The translations under genes and the position numbers were made by a program. From Janthinobacterium agaricidamnosum NBRC 102515 = DSM 9628 (GTDB lineage Bacteria > Pseudomonadota > Gammaproteobacteria > Burkholderiales > Burkholderiaceae_D): DNA of 64,000 nucleotides. A model generated the notes under the pieces. That model was not told the DNA's origin. It searched no databases and saw only the letters and a list, made by a program, of their open reading frames with translations. Of this stretch, positions 46,364 through 56,678 are shown in pieces. Where the stretch lies: contig NZ_HG322949.1 of assembly GCF_000723165.1 (NCBI RefSeq), positions 33,665 through 97,664 on the forward strand, read 5' to 3'. The stretch's first letter is position 1. Each line of letters starts with the position of its first letter.

Positions 46364-47295
46364 CAGAGTGGGTCAACCAGGTCTTTTGCGAAGATGCGCT
46401 GGCCGGCCTGGCACGCATCCCGGATGCATCCATCGACCTGATCTTGACCGACCCGCCATACAACCTGGGCAAGGATTACGGCAACGCCTCGGACCAGCAA
46501 ACGGTCGACGAATACCTGCGCTGGACCGAACAGTGGATCGACGCGGCTCTGCCGAAGCTGAAGCCGAACGGCAGCCTGTATATTTTCCTGACCTGGCGCT
46601 TTTCGCCGGAAATTTTCGTCATGCTGAAACGGCGCATGACGATGATGAATGAAATCATCTGGGACCGCCGGGTGCCGTCGATGGGCGGCAGCGTGCGCAG
46701 CTTTTCATCGGTGCACGATACGATCGGTTTTTTCGTGCGCCGCAAGGATTATTATTTCGACCTCGACGCGGTGCGCATCGCCTACGACGCGGCCACCAAG
46801 AAGGCCCGTTCGCGCTCGATTTTTATCGGCGCCAAATGGCTGGAAGTCGGCTACAACCCGAAGGATTTGTGGAGCGTGTCGCGCCTGCACAAGGAGCATC
46901 CGGAACGGGCCGACCATCCGACCCAGAAGCCGCTGGAAATCATCGAACGCATGCTGAAGGCGTCGTGCCCGCCGGGCGGCGTGGTGCTCGACCTGTTCAT
47001 GGGCAGCGGCACCACCGCGATCGCCGCCAAGCGCTGCGGCCGGCAATTCGTCGGCTTTGAATTGAATCCCGATTATTGCGCGATCATCCAGCAGCGGCTG
47101 GCCGGGGTGGAACTGGCCGAGGCGGTCCAGCCGGACGTAGCGGAAGCGGTGGCCGAGGCGACACCGCCGCGCAAGCGGGCGCCGGCCAAACGCGGCGGCA
47201 CGGCCAAGGCTGCGGCTAAAGTCACAACCACAGCCACGAAAACCAGCGCCAGGAAAACCGGCAAAAAAACCAAACCGGCGGCAGTCCCACTTTAG
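46360..47295 (+). CDS. Beta-class site-specific DNA methyltransferase, orphan, inside the his operon
   Basis: 311 residues from the ATG that overlaps the hisD stop (ATGA). Motif IV is DPPY at residues 31-34, early in the protein, and motif I ([10 protein letters not shown]) comes late near 211, the circular order of beta-class N6-adenine or N4-cytosine methylases. The middle region (about 60-190) with [15 protein letters not shown] and [17 protein letters not shown] would hold the target-recognition part. After about residue 255 there is a Lys/Ala/Thr-rich histone-like tail ([20 protein letters not shown]). No restriction endonuclease is nearby. The target sequence is unknown. Confidence 0.9.
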   Translation: MTEWVNQVFCEDALAGLARIPDASIDLILTDPPYNLGKDYGNASDQQTVDEYLRWTEQWIDAALPKLKPNGSLYIFLTWRFSPEIFVMLKRRMTMMNEIIWDRRVPSMGGSVRSFSSVHDTIGFFVRRKDYYFDLDAVRIAYDAATKKARSRSIFIGAKWLEVGYNPKDLWSVSRLHKEHPERADHPTQKPLEIIERMLKASCPPGGVVLDLFMGSGTTAIAAKRCGRQFVGFELNPDYCAIIQQRLAGVELAEAVQPDVAEAVAEATPPRKRAPAKRGGTAKAAAKVTTTATKTSARKTGKKTKPAAVPL

Positions 47296-47309
47296 GAGCG
47301 TTCACCAGC

Positions 47310-48401
47310 ATGTCTTGCATCGATCATCTCATCAGCCATACCGTACGGGCCGACGTGCGCGCCATCGGCGTGTATCACGTGGCGGACGCCAGCGGTTACA
47401 TCAAGCTCGATTCGATGGAAAACCCGTATCCGCTGCCGCCGCATTTGCGCGAAGAACTGGGCCGGCAGCTGGCCGAGGCGGTGCTGAACCGTTATCCGGT
47501 GGCGTCCTACGCGACCTTGAAAGCGAAGATTTGCGCCACGCTGGGCGTGCCGGCCGGTTACGACGTGATACTGGGCAATGGTTCGGATGAATTGATTTCG
47601 ATCCTGGCGATGGCCTGCGCGCACCAGGACCGCCGCGCGGTGGTGCTGGCGCCGGTGCCGGCCTTCGTCATGTATCCCCGTTCGGCGCAATTGGCCGGCA
47701 TGGACTTCGTCGGCGTGCCGCTGCAGGATGACTTCACGCTGGACATGGACGCCATGCTGGCGGCCATCGAGCAGCATAAACCGGCGCTGGTATTCCTGGC
47801 TTATCCGAATAATCCGACCGGCAACCTGTACGCGGCCGAGGATATCGAACGCATCATTCGCGCGCTGGGCGATACCGGCCTGGCCGTGGTCGATGAAGCG
47901 TATGAACCGTTCGCGCAGCAAAGTTTCATGTCGCGCCTGCCGGAATTCGACAACCTGATCGTCATGCGCACGGTGTCGAAGCTGGGCCTGGCCGGCATCC
48001 GCCTCGGTTACATGTCGGCCGCACCGGCCTTGCTGGAACAGTTCGACAAGGTGCGGCCGCCGTACAATGTCAATGTGCTGACCCAGGTCGCTGCCGAGTT
48101 CGCTTTGGCGCATGTCGACGTGCTGAATGCGCAGGCGGATGCGATCAACCAGGCCCGTGGCGAACTGGCGGAGCGGCTGGCCAGCTTGCCGGACGTGCAA
48201 GTGTTTCCATCGGCAGCGAATTTTCTCTTGATCCGTGTGCCAAATTCCGACGATGTATATGGAAAACTAGTGGCCAGCAAGGTTTTAATCAAAAATATGA
48301 GTAAAATGCATACCGTGCTGACCAACTGTCTGCGCATCACCGTCAGTACCCCGGAAGAAAATTCCGTATTTTTCGATGCCTTGAAGGCATCGCTCGACTA
48401 G
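47310..48401 (+). CDS. hisC: Histidinol-phosphate aminotransferase
   Basis: 363 residues, class I/II PLP fold. PLP lysine is near residue 224 in [14 protein letters not shown]. Other motifs are [19 protein letters not shown] and YPNNPTGN. It transfers an amino group from glutamate to imidazole acetol-phosphate. Ribosome site AGGAG, 15 bp after the methyltransferase. Confidence 0.96.
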   Translation: MSCIDHLISHTVRADVRAIGVYHVADASGYIKLDSMENPYPLPPHLREELGRQLAEAVLNRYPVASYATLKAKICATLGVPAGYDVILGNGSDELISILAMACAHQDRRAVVLAPVPAFVMYPRSAQLAGMDFVGVPLQDDFTLDMDAMLAAIEQHKPALVFLAYPNNPTGNLYAAEDIERIIRALGDTGLAVVDEAYEPFAQQSFMSRLPEFDNLIVMRTVSKLGLAGIRLGYMSAAPALLEQFDKVRPPYNVNVLTQVAAEFALAHVDVLNAQADAINQARGELAERLASLPDVQVFPSAANFLLIRVPNSDDVYGKLVASKVLIKNMSKMHTVLTNCLRITVSTPEENSVFFDALKASLD

Positions 48402-48429
48402 TCCATCAGCCTACCGCCAGAGCCTCTCC

Positions 48430-49020
48430 ATGAACCGCACCGCAGAAATCACGCGCAATACCAACGAGACCCACGTTCGCGTCTCGATCAACCTCGACGG
48501 CACCGGCTTGCAAAAGCTGAACACCGGCGTGCCTTTCCTCGACCACATGCTGGACCAGATCGCCCGCCACGGCTTGATCGATCTCGACATCGAAGCGACC
48601 GGCGACGTGCATATCGATAACCACCATACGGTGGAAGATGTCGGCATCACCTTGGGCATGGCGGTGGCCAAGGCCATCGGCGACAAGAAGGGCATCCGCC
48701 GCTACGGCCACGCCTACGTGCCGCTGGACGAGGCGCTGTCGCGCGTGGTGCTGGATTTTTCGGGCCGGCCAGGCATCGAATACCATATTCCGTTCACCCG
48801 TGCGATGATCGCCGGCTTCGACGTCGACCTGACGCTGGAATTCTTCCGCGGTTTCGTCAACCATGCGCTGGTGACGCTGCATATCGACAATTTGCGTGGC
48901 ACCAATGCCCACCATCAATGCGAAACCGTGTTCAAGGCCTTTGGCCGCGCGCTGCGCATGGCCGCCGAACTCGACGAGCGCGCCGCCGGCACGATTCCAT
49001 CGACCAAGGGCACGCTGTAA
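48430..49020 (+). CDS. hisB: Imidazoleglycerol-phosphate dehydratase
   Basis: 196 residues, the monofunctional dehydratase form with no phosphatase domain. Manganese-binding blocks are [17 protein letters not shown] and [11 protein letters not shown], and the mirrored pair is later in the chain with [13 protein letters not shown]. It makes imidazole acetol-phosphate. Histidinol phosphatase must be encoded elsewhere. Confidence 0.97.
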   Translation: MNRTAEITRNTNETHVRVSINLDGTGLQKLNTGVPFLDHMLDQIARHGLIDLDIEATGDVHIDNHHTVEDVGITLGMAVAKAIGDKKGIRRYGHAYVPLDEALSRVVLDFSGRPGIEYHIPFTRAMIAGFDVDLTLEFFRGFVNHALVTLHIDNLRGTNAHHQCETVFKAFGRALRMAAELDERAAGTIPSTKGTL

Positions 49021-49057
49021 GCTCCCCGCATAGACTGAGAAGAGAAACACACTAGCG

Positions 49058-49696
49058 ATGAATAAAATTGTTGTGGTTGACTATGGCATGGGCAATTTGC
49101 GCTCGGTCGCGCAAGCGTTGCGCGCGGTGGCGCCGGAAGCCAATGTCTTGATTTCGGGCACTGTCGAAGATATCGCCAGCGCCGACCGCATCGTCTTGCC
49201 GGGCCAGGGCGCGATGCCGGACTGCATGGCCAGCCTGCGCGACTCCGGCGTGCTCGATGCGCTGCTGCACGCCGCCGCCAGCAAGCCGATGCTGGGCGTG
49301 TGCATCGGCGAACAGATGCTGTTCGATGGCAGCGAAGAGGGCAATGCGGCCGGCTTGGGCTTGCTTCCAGGCAAAGTCGTGCGTTTCCAGCTCGACGGCC
49401 AGTTGCAAGACGACGGTTCGCGTTTCAAGGTGCCGCAAATGGGCTGGAACCAAGTGAAACAAACGGCGTCACATGCATTGTGGGATGGCATCGCCGACGA
49501 CGCTTATTTTTACTTTGTGCACAGTTATTTTGCCCAGCCGGAGATTGCCGCCCACACGGTCGGACAAACCGTGTACGGCGCGCCGTTCAGTTGCGCGGTG
49601 GCGCGCGACAATATTTTCGCGACCCAGTTCCACCCGGAAAAAAGTGCCGCCGCCGGTTTGCAGTTGTACAAGAATTTCGTCCACTGGCAACCTTGA
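49058..49696 (+). CDS. hisH: Imidazole glycerol phosphate synthase subunit HisH
   Basis: 212 residues, class I glutamine amidotransferase. Nucleophile Cys82 in [10 protein letters not shown], and the His-Glu pair in [12 protein letters not shown]. It releases ammonia from glutamine and channels it to HisF, encoded two genes downstream. Confidence 0.97.
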   Translation: MNKIVVVDYGMGNLRSVAQALRAVAPEANVLISGTVEDIASADRIVLPGQGAMPDCMASLRDSGVLDALLHAAASKPMLGVCIGEQMLFDGSEEGNAAGLGLLPGKVVRFQLDGQLQDDGSRFKVPQMGWNQVKQTASHALWDGIADDAYFYFVHSYFAQPEIAAHTVGQTVYGAPFSCAVARDNIFATQFHPEKSAAAGLQLYKNFVHWQP

Positions 49697-49748
49697 GTTT
49701 GCCAAAACACACCATCCGCTTTTCACCTACTTTGATTAAAACCTGACC

Positions 49749-50522
49749 ATGCTGCTTATTCCTGCCATCGACCTGAAAGACGGTCACTGCGTACGCCTGA
49801 AACAAGGCGATATGGAACTCGCCACCGTATTTTCCGAAGACCCTGCCGACATGGCGCGCCATTGGCTGATGCAAGGCGCGCGGCGTTTGCACCTGGTCGA
49901 TTTGAACGGCGCGTTCGCCGGCAAGCCGAAAAATGAAGGCGCCGTCAAATCGATCTTGAAAGCGGTGCAGGATTTTGCGCTGGAAAACGATATCGATGAA
50001 ATCCCGGTGCAACTGGGCGGCGGCATCCGCGACCTCGACACCATCGAGCGCTACCTGGACGACGGCATCAGCTACATCATCATCGGCACCGCGGCCGTCA
50101 AAAGCCCGGGTTTCCTGCACGACGCCTGCGGCGCCTTCCCCGGCCACATCATCGTCGGCCTGGACGCCAAGGATGGCAAGGTCGCCACTGATGGCTGGAG
50201 CAAGATGTCGGGCCATGAAGTGATCGACCTGGCCAAGAAATTCGAAGCTTACGGCGTGGAATCGATTGTCTACACCGACATCGGCCGCGACGGCATGATG
50301 GGCGGCATCAATATCGACGCCACCGTCAAGCTGGCGCAAGCGGTGCGCATACCGATCATCGCGTCCGGCGGCCTGCATAACCTGGGCGACGTGGAAGCGT
50401 TGTGCGCGGTGCAAGCCGAAGGCATCGAAGGCGTCATCTGCGGCCGTTCGATCTACGAAGGCACGATCGACCTGGGCGCGGCGCAACTGCGCGCCGATGA
50501 ATTGACCGACGCCGCCGAATAA
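49749..50522 (+). CDS. hisA: Phosphoribosylformimino-5-aminoimidazole carboxamide ribotide isomerase
   Basis: 257 residues, TIM barrel. N-terminal catalytic Asp in [19 protein letters not shown] and the second Asp in [12 protein letters not shown]. It is slightly longer than the usual 245 residues at the C-terminus. It is the Amadori isomerase step, homologous to HisF. Confidence 0.97.
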   Translation: MLLIPAIDLKDGHCVRLKQGDMELATVFSEDPADMARHWLMQGARRLHLVDLNGAFAGKPKNEGAVKSILKAVQDFALENDIDEIPVQLGGGIRDLDTIERYLDDGISYIIIGTAAVKSPGFLHDACGAFPGHIIVGLDAKDGKVATDGWSKMSGHEVIDLAKKFEAYGVESIVYTDIGRDGMMGGINIDATVKLAQAVRIPIIASGGLHNLGDVEALCAVQAEGIEGVICGRSIYEGTIDLGAAQLRADELTDAAE

Positions 50523-50588
50523 CAGCCGCCCGGCATGGTTTTCCGGGGCGCCGGCACAGCCGCGTCCCGGCTCTATATTGGTAATCAC

Positions 50589-51350
50589 ATGCTTGCTAAA
50601 CGAATTATTCCCTGCCTCGACGTGACCAATGGCCGCGTCGTCAAAGGCGTCAATTTCACCGAGTTGCGCGACGCCGGCGATCCGGTCGAGATCGCCCGCC
50701 GCTATGACGAGCAAGGCGCCGACGAGCTGACCTTCCTCGACATCACCGCATCGAGCGACAACCGCGGCCTGATCTTCGACATCATCGAAGCGGTCGCCTC
50801 GCAAGTATTCATCCCGCTGACGGTCGGCGGCGGCGTGCGGGTGGTCGAAGACGTGCGCCGTTTATTGAATGCCGGCGCCGACAAGGTCAGCATCAACACC
50901 TCGGCGGTGACCAATCCGCAACTGGTGTACGAAGCGTCGCAAAAGCACGGTTCGCAATGCATCGTCGTCGCGATCGACGCCAAGCAAGTCTCGCCCGGCA
51001 AATGGGAAGTGTTCACCCACGGCGGCCGCAACGCCACCGGGCTGGACGCGTTTGAATGGGCGAAAAAGATGGAAACGCTGGGCGCCGGCGAGATCTTGCT
51101 GACCAGCATGGACCGCGACGGCACCAAGTCCGGCTTCGACCTGGGCTTGACGCGCGGCGTGTCCGACGCGGTCGGCATCCCGGTGATCGCCTCGGGCGGG
51201 GTCGGCGGCTTGCAAGACTTGGCCGATGGGATCAAGATAGGCAAGGCGGACGCGGTGTTGGCCGCCAGTATCTTCCACTATGGCCAGCATACGGTGCAGG
51301 AAGCCAAGCGTTTCATGGCGCAACAGGGCATCCCGATGCGCCTGGTGTAA
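50589..51350 (+). CDS. hisF: Imidazole glycerol phosphate synthase subunit HisF
   Basis: 253 residues from ATG 50589 ([12 protein letters not shown]); upstream in-frame sequence does not match the family. TIM barrel with catalytic Asp in [12 protein letters not shown] and the second in [13 protein letters not shown]. It condenses ammonia from HisH with PRFAR to give imidazole glycerol phosphate and AICAR. Confidence 0.97.
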   Translation: MLAKRIIPCLDVTNGRVVKGVNFTELRDAGDPVEIARRYDEQGADELTFLDITASSDNRGLIFDIIEAVASQVFIPLTVGGGVRVVEDVRRLLNAGADKVSINTSAVTNPQLVYEASQKHGSQCIVVAIDAKQVSPGKWEVFTHGGRNATGLDAFEWAKKMETLGAGEILLTSMDRDGTKSGFDLGLTRGVSDAVGIPVIASGGVGGLQDLADGIKIGKADAVLAASIFHYGQHTVQEAKRFMAQQGIPMRLV

Positions 51351-51373
51351 GTTTGATCAGTACAGGAATAGAA

Positions 51374-51820
51374 ATGCAAATGTCGAATGGAACTGTAGTG
51401 GCCAGTAATGCAAAATGGCTCAAGAAGGTCAAATGGGATGAACACGGCCTGGTGCCGGTGATCGCCCAGGAAGCAGGCAGCAACGATGTGCTGATGTTCG
51501 CGTGGATGAACCGCGACGCGCTGGCGCGCACGGTCGAGCTGGGCGAAGCGGTGTATTGGAGCCGTTCGCGCAAGAAACTGTGGCACAAGGGCGAGGAATC
51601 CGGCCATATCCAGAAAGTGCTGGAAATCCGCCTCGATTGCGACGAAGACGTGGTGCTGCTGAAAATCGAGCAAACCGGCGGCATCGCCTGCCATACCGGC
51701 CGCCACTCATGCTTTTTCCAGAAGTTCGAAGGCGACGAAAAACACGGCGAATGGCAAGTCGCCGAACCGGTGCTGCGCGACCCGGCCGCCATTTACCCTG
51801 ACGCGGACCAGCCGAAATGA
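51374..51820 (+). CDS. hisI: Phosphoribosyl-AMP cyclohydrolase
   Basis: 148 residues from ATG 51374 behind ACAGGAATAGAA; an inner ATG at 51380 is possible. Zinc cysteines are in [14 protein letters not shown] and [11 protein letters not shown], with the [17 protein letters not shown] motif. It opens the adenine ring of PR-AMP. Unlike the E. coli fused enzyme, hisE is separate and overlaps by four bases. Confidence 0.96.
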   Translation: MQMSNGTVVASNAKWLKKVKWDEHGLVPVIAQEAGSNDVLMFAWMNRDALARTVELGEAVYWSRSRKKLWHKGEESGHIQKVLEIRLDCDEDVVLLKIEQTGGIACHTGRHSCFFQKFEGDEKHGEWQVAEPVLRDPAAIYPDADQPK

Positions 51821-52170
51821 GCGAAACCCTGAAACGCCTGGCCGCGGTGATCGAATCGCGCAAGCCGGCCAATGGCGGCGACCCGGCCACCTCGTATGTG
51901 GCGCGGCTGTTCGCCAAGGGCGACGATGCGATCTTGAAGAAGATCGGCGAAGAAGCCACCGAGACCGTGATGGCGGCCAAGGATGCGCGGCGCGACCACG
52001 ATAGTTCCAAGGTCTTGTACGAATGTGCCGACCTGTGGTTCCATAGCATGGTGATGCTGGCCCAGTTCGATTTGACGCCGCAGCAAGTGCTGGACGAACT
52101 GGCGCGCCGCGAAGGCATCTCCGGTATCGAAGAAAAAGCGTCGCGCAAAGATGATCTTGCCGGCGCCTGA
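51817..52170 (+). CDS. hisE: Phosphoribosyl-ATP pyrophosphatase
   Basis: 117 residues, all-alpha MazG-like fold: [31 protein letters not shown] and [13 protein letters not shown]. It hydrolyses PR-ATP to PR-AMP, the second pathway step. Last his gene in the block; it overlaps hisI by four bases. Confidence 0.96.
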   Translation: MSETLKRLAAVIESRKPANGGDPATSYVARLFAKGDDAILKKIGEEATETVMAAKDARRDHDSSKVLYECADLWFHSMVMLAQFDLTPQQVLDELARREGISGIEEKASRKDDLAGA

Positions 52171-52239
52171 TAAAACGTCCATGGCGGTGCTGCATTGCCT
52201 GAACGTTTTTCAGGTGCCCTTACAATGAAGGAAGTGTGC

Positions 52240-52611
52240 GTGGAAAACTGTATTTTTTGCAAAATTGCGGCAAAACAAATTCCCTCCAGCATAGTCTATG
52301 AAGATGAAGACTTGTTGGCGTTCAAGGATATCAATCCGGCGGCGCCGGTCCATGTGCTGATCATTCCGAAAAACCATGTGGCGACCTTGTCCGATTGCGA
52401 CGACAGCCACGTGCTGGTGCTGGGCAAGATGCTGCGCCTGGCGGCCAGGCTGGCGGTCGAATTCGGTTGCGCCGTCAGCCATGATGCCGATGGCGTGGCG
52501 AGCGGCGGTTACAAGACGCTGATCAATAGTGGACCGGATGGCGGACAAGAGGTGTACCATCTGCACTTGCACCTGATTGGTGGTCCAAAGCCGTGGTCTG
52601 GTCAGCGTTAA
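52240..52611 (+). CDS. HIT-family nucleotide hydrolase/transferase
   Basis: 123 residues from GTG 52240. This start is preferred over ATG 52225 because AAGGAAG is 7 bases before it and the protein then begins ENCIFCKIAAKQIPSS, the standard HINT N-terminus with two zinc cysteines. The histidine triad is HLHLHLIGG near residues 108-116. HinT enzymes hydrolyse adenosine phosphoramidates. The gene lies between his and tat genes, as often in Burkholderiales. Confidence 0.93.
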   Translation: MENCIFCKIAAKQIPSSIVYEDEDLLAFKDINPAAPVHVLIIPKNHVATLSDCDDSHVLVLGKMLRLAARLAVEFGCAVSHDADGVASGGYKTLINSGPDGGQEVYHLHLHLIGGPKPWSGQR

Positions 52612-52715
52612 AGCAGGCTTAAGCAACGATCTCGGCATGACGGTCGTGCATCGCGTATACTGTTGACATTGGTTTTAAGCAATTGTGGGCAAATTCGCCC
52701 GACAAGGAGAACATC

Positions 52716-52943
52716 ATGGGTTCATTGAGTATTTGGCACTGGCTGATCGTGCTGGTAATTGTGATGCTGGTATTCGGCACCAAGAAGCTGGGCAATATGG
52801 GCAGCGACATCGGCAAGGCCGTCAAGGGCTTCAAGGATGGCGTCAAGGGCGAGGAAGACAAGCCGGCCCAGAACGTGCCGCCGTCGCAAGTGGCCGACAA
52901 GAGCACTATCGATATTGAAGCGAAAGAGAAAAGCAAGTTCTGA
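52716..52943 (+). CDS. tatA: Twin-arginine translocase subunit TatA
   Basis: 75 residues from ATG 52716 behind AAGGAGAACATC. One N-terminal membrane helix ([21 protein letters not shown]) is followed by the amphipathic helix ([17 protein letters not shown]) and a charged tail. TatA polymerises to form the transport site for folded proteins bearing RR signals. The LdcA homologue at 11808 is one candidate client. Confidence 0.96.
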   Translation: MGSLSIWHWLIVLVIVMLVFGTKKLGNMGSDIGKAVKGFKDGVKGEEDKPAQNVPPSQVADKSTIDIEAKEKSKF

Positions 52944-52992
52944 TGCCGTGGCCGGGGCCATGCCCCAGCCGCTCATCCGTCTTTGAGACTTT

Positions 52993-53478
52993 ATGATCGA
53001 TCTCGGTCTTTCCAAAATCGCCATCATCGGCGTGGTTGCGTTGATAGTCATCGGCCCTGAAAAGTTGCCGAAAGTGGCACGCATGGCCGGGTCGCTGTAT
53101 GGCCGCGCGCAGCGCTACCTGAATGAAGTCAAATCCGAGGTCAGTCGCGAAATCGAACTCGAAGAGTTGAAGAACCTGCAAAAAGAAGTGCAGGACGCGG
53201 CCCATTCGATCCAGAGCGGGGTCGAGAACTCGATCGCCGACAACCTCGCGCAAGTTGAAAACGCGTGGCGCGGCGATGAAACCATCATGGCGCCGATCGC
53301 GACCCAGGAAGACCAGAGCCGCAAGGTGCGCGAATTCCGCCGCAAGAAATTGGGGCGCACGTCCGCCATTCCGGCCTGGTATAAACAGCGTAACAACGGC
53401 AAGATGCACGTCATTTCGGGTGCGGCGCGGGTTGCCAAGTTCCGTCCCACCCGTCAATCCAAGGTTTCTTTTTACTAA
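52993..53478 (+). CDS. tatB: Twin-arginine translocase subunit TatB
   Basis: 161 residues. N-terminal helix MIDLGLSKIAIIGVVALIV with the conserved Glu of GPEKLPKVARMAG, then a long amphipathic and coiled region. TatB forms the RR-signal receptor with TatC. Its stop overlaps the tatC start (TAATG). Confidence 0.95.
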   Translation: MIDLGLSKIAIIGVVALIVIGPEKLPKVARMAGSLYGRAQRYLNEVKSEVSREIELEELKNLQKEVQDAAHSIQSGVENSIADNLAQVENAWRGDETIMAPIATQEDQSRKVREFRRKKLGRTSAIPAWYKQRNNGKMHVISGAARVAKFRPTRQSKVSFY

Positions 53479-54233
53479 TGACAAGTAAATCCCCGGTTGA
53501 AGAGACCTTTATTTCGCACCTGGTCGAATTGCGTGACCGCCTGGTCAAGGCATCGATCGGTATCCTGGTGGTCGGCGCCTGCCTGTTTTACTGGCCGGGC
53601 CCGGCGCAGATCTACGACTTCATTGCCGAACCGATGCTCGCTTCCTTGCCGGCCGGTTCCAAAATGATCGCCACCGGCGTCATTTCGCCGTTCCTGGTGC
53701 CGATGAAAGTGACGCTGGTGCTGGCCTTCATCCTGTCGCTGCCGTGGGTGCTGTACCAGCTGTGGGCGTTTATCGCGCCCGGCCTGTACACCCATGAAAA
53801 ACGGCTGATCGCACCGCTGGTGATTTCGTCGTCGCTGCTGTTCATCGCCGGCGTGGCCTTCTGTTATTTCTTTGTGTTTGGGCGGGTGTTCCATTTCATC
53901 ACCAATTTTTCGCCCAGTTCGATCGCGGTCACGCCCGATATTGAAAACTACCTCGATTTTGTGATGTCGATGTGCCTGGCCTTCGGCGCCACCTTCGAGG
54001 TGCCGGTGGTGGTGGTGATCCTGGTACGCATGGGCCTGGTCACCATCGCCAAGCTGAAGGAGCTGCGCCCGTACGTGGTAGTCGGCGCCTTCGTCATCGC
54101 CGCCATCGTCACGCCTCCGGATGTGGTCAGCCAATTCTCGCTGGCGATCCCGATGTGGATACTGTTCGAGCTGGGCTTGCTGGTGGCGCCGATGTTTGTG
54201 CGCGCCACCCAGGCGCCGGAAGAGCCTTCCTGA
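53478..54233 (+). CDS. tatC: Twin-arginine translocase subunit TatC
   Basis: 251 residues with six membrane segments. Signature blocks: SHLVELRDRLVKAS at the N-terminus, LPWVLYQLWAFIAPGLY-type loop (YQLWAFIAPGLYTHEKR) and the FGATFEVPVVVV region with the conserved Glu. TatC binds the twin-arginine motif. It is followed by a terminator that ends the long block. Confidence 0.96.
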   Translation: MTSKSPVEETFISHLVELRDRLVKASIGILVVGACLFYWPGPAQIYDFIAEPMLASLPAGSKMIATGVISPFLVPMKVTLVLAFILSLPWVLYQLWAFIAPGLYTHEKRLIAPLVISSSLLFIAGVAFCYFFVFGRVFHFITNFSPSSIAVTPDIENYLDFVMSMCLAFGATFEVPVVVVILVRMGLVTIAKLKELRPYVVVGAFVIAAIVTPPDVVSQFSLAIPMWILFELGLLVAPMFVRATQAPEEPS

Positions 54234-54258
54234 CCGGCCGGCAAGCCTTCAGACAAAG

Positions 54259-54292
54259 AACCGCCCCTCCATCGTGGAGCCGGCGGTTTTTT
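54259..54292 (+). terminator. Intrinsic terminator after tatC
   Basis: AACCGCC (54259-54265) pairs with GGCGGTT (54282-54288), with an inner CTCCA/TGGAG pairing, followed by a T run to 54292. Confidence 0.85.
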
Positions 54293-54391
54293 CATGGCGC
54301 ATCGCATGTGTCACGATAGGAGACGTTAAATATTAAGTTCCTTGCAACTTGGGGTAAGATGGCGCTATCCAACTCCCCGAGGCTGCTCATC

Positions 54392-54658
54392 ATGGCTGGT
54401 GAAATCATTCGTATCGGCGACCCCACTTCGCATGGCGGCAAGGTGCTGGAAGGCTCGGCCACCGACATTTGCCACGGCAAGGCGATCGCCTATGTCGGCC
54501 ACATGACTTTTTGCCCCAAGTGCAAGGGCAACTTTCCCATCGTCGAAGGCGTCGCCACCACCACCCTGTACGGCAAGGGCGTGGCGGTGGCCGGCATGAA
54601 GACCGCCTGCGGCGCGACGCTGACGGCGACCCAGTTCACCGATACGGCCGGCGGATAA
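54392..54658 (+). CDS. Stand-alone PAAR-domain protein
   Basis: 88 residues from ATG 54392; the frame is open from 54359 but family similarity starts at MAGEIIRIGDPTSHGG. The PAAR fold is indicated by repeated glycine-turn segments, DPTSHGGKVLEGS, and metal-binding His/Cys residues in CHGKAIAYVGHMTFCPKC. PAAR proteins cap the VgrG spike of type VI secretion systems and may carry effectors. This one has no extension, and no T6SS gene is in the window. It lies after the tat terminator and so is probably transcribed alone. Confidence 0.8.
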   Translation: MAGEIIRIGDPTSHGGKVLEGSATDICHGKAIAYVGHMTFCPKCKGNFPIVEGVATTTLYGKGVAVAGMKTACGATLTATQFTDTAGG

Positions 54659-54680
54659 GCTGGCGCTGATGGTTTGCCGC

Positions 54681-56525
54681 TTAGCGGTCCTGCATCAACT
54701 CCTTGATCACCTTGACCGGGGCTTTGCCGTAGCTGAGGAATTGTTCGTGGAAGTCCTTCAGCACGAACTTGCTGCCCAGCGCCTGCTTGCGCTGTTCGCG
54801 CAATTCCATGATGTCGCTGTAGCCGCTGAAGTAGCTGGTCAGTTGCACCGAGCTCAATTGCACGCGGCGCCATTTTTCGGCCGCTTCGCGCTGGGTCTGG
54901 AAGGCTTGCTTGGTCAGCAAGTCCATGGCCTGCTCCTGCGTCATGCCGAGCACGTGCACGCTGTAGTCGAGAATGGTATTGGTGACGCTGCGTAAGTTCC
55001 ACTTGGAATACATCAGCCACATTTCCGGCGCATTGTCGCCATAGCCCGATTCCAGCATCATCCGTTCGCCATACACGGCCCAGCCTTCGATCATGGCGCC
55101 ATTGCCAAAGATGGATTTGACGATCGATGGCGATTTGTTGGCGTAGATCAATTGCGTGTAATGGCCGGGGATCGCTTCGTGGATATTCAGGATTTGCAAG
55201 ATCCAGTGGTTGTATTCGCGCAAGCTGCTTTCGGCCTGTTCCGGCGTTTCGCCATCGAGCGGGGTGACGTTGTAATAGGTGCGGTCTTGCGGACGGTACG
55301 GGCCTGGCGCCTCGATGCTGGCGCCGGCCACGCCGCGCTGGTAGGCCGGGGTTTCACGCACCACCAGCGGTTTTTTCGGGTCCATGCTGATCAGGTTATG
55401 GCTGGTGACCCATTCCTGCAATTGCGGAATCTGGCGCCGGATTTCCGACACGAAATCGGCCGGCGCCACATGGTTGTTCGACAGCTTGTCGATCACCATG
55501 CCGATCCTGGTGTTGCGGTCGGCCGGCTTGGCCACGTCGCCCATGGTCCTGGCCCACAGTTCGTCGGACAGGCTGTCCATATGGGCCAGCAATGCCTCGC
55601 GCGCGACCAGCGCTTTCTGGTACATCTGCTCGGCGCTGACGCTGGCCTGGATATCGTAGGCAAATTTCTGCTCATACAATTCCTTGCCGATACGGAAAGA
55701 GCGCGCATTGCCATTTTGCGCCAGGCTCTTGTCGAGGTCGCCCAGCCAGGCGGCATAACCCTGCACTGCGTCGCGCGCGGCGGCGATGCGCAGCGAGTAC
55801 AAACTCTTTTCGCTCGGGCTGAGGATGGATGCCTGCGCCGTCTTGTCGAGGTCGGCCAGCACGGTCAGCACGCCGCTGCTCTGGGCAATTGCCAACTGGG
55901 TATGTTCGCGGGTCGGGTTGACGATGTTGGCGCGTGCCGCCGCGTAATATTCCGGCACCTTGGCGATACGCTTGAGCAAGGTGCGCAAGCGTTGCGGCTG
56001 GGCCGCGTATTCGGTGTTCAAGATGTAATCGATGGCGCTGGCGATATTGTAGCTGGCCGGATTCCATTCGAATTGGCGGAAGGTGGTCAGGTACCAGCGG
56101 TCCGCATTCAATTTATTGAGCAGCACGGCCAGGTCGGTGCGTTGTTTGTCCGACAGTTGGCGGGCATCGATCTTGCCGAATTTAGCTTGCCATTCATCGA
56201 GGAAGGCCAGTTGCTGCTGGCGGTAAGCCTGGTCGGGAATGGTCAGGTTGGCGGCGCCGTCGTATTTACCGGCAGGAATGGCGCGTTCCGGATCGAGACG
56301 CCACAGCGCGGTCAGGAACTGGCCGCTCAGGGCATCCATCGCCTTATCCTTGCTGCGCTCGGCCGGCGCGGCTGCCGCGGCAGGGGCGGCTTTCTTTTTG
56401 GCGCTATTTTTGGCACTGCTGCTGGAGGAGGCTTTGGCGGGTTGGTGATGCTTCCTGGCGGCGCTGGCTGGCGCCATCGTGAAGGCCAGCAAGCATGCGG
56501 CGAGCGCAATTTTGGTTTTCATCAT
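54681..56525 (-). CDS. DUF885 family putative secreted metallohydrolase
   Basis: 614 residues. A signal peptide (about 1-22, ending APASA) leads into a low-complexity Lys/Ser/Ala linker (24-60), then the DUF885 domain. Near residue 450 is HEAIPGHYTQ, a His-Glu-x4-His element resembling a zinc-peptidase site, followed by EGWAVYGERMM. Distant relationship to carboxypeptidase-like metallopeptidases is often noted, but the substrate is unknown. It lies convergent to the PAAR gene with a short gap. Confidence 0.85.
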   Translation of the reverse strand: MMKTKIALAACLLAFTMAPASAARKHHQPAKASSSSSAKNSAKKKAAPAAAAAPAERSKDKAMDALSGQFLTALWRLDPERAIPAGKYDGAANLTIPDQAYRQQQLAFLDEWQAKFGKIDARQLSDKQRTDLAVLLNKLNADRWYLTTFRQFEWNPASYNIASAIDYILNTEYAAQPQRLRTLLKRIAKVPEYYAAARANIVNPTREHTQLAIAQSSGVLTVLADLDKTAQASILSPSEKSLYSLRIAAARDAVQGYAAWLGDLDKSLAQNGNARSFRIGKELYEQKFAYDIQASVSAEQMYQKALVAREALLAHMDSLSDELWARTMGDVAKPADRNTRIGMVIDKLSNNHVAPADFVSEIRRQIPQLQEWVTSHNLISMDPKKPLVVRETPAYQRGVAGASIEAPGPYRPQDRTYYNVTPLDGETPEQAESSLREYNHWILQILNIHEAIPGHYTQLIYANKSPSIVKSIFGNGAMIEGWAVYGERMMLESGYGDNAPEMWLMYSKWNLRSVTNTILDYSVHVLGMTQEQAMDLLTKQAFQTQREAAEKWRRVQLSSVQLTSYFSGYSDIMELREQRKQALGSKFVLKDFHEQFLSYGKAPVKVIKELMQDR

Positions 56526-56678
56526 CTGGGACTATCTCTTGGAAATGGTGCAAAAACCGCATCGAGGCGGACGTGTGTCTTATCGTTTTTGGGGATGACT
56601 CCGCTTTATGGGGACACAGATTAGCATTAATCGGCCCCGAATTGAACGCGGCGGCCTGAGCGCAGGGAGCCTCGCGCT

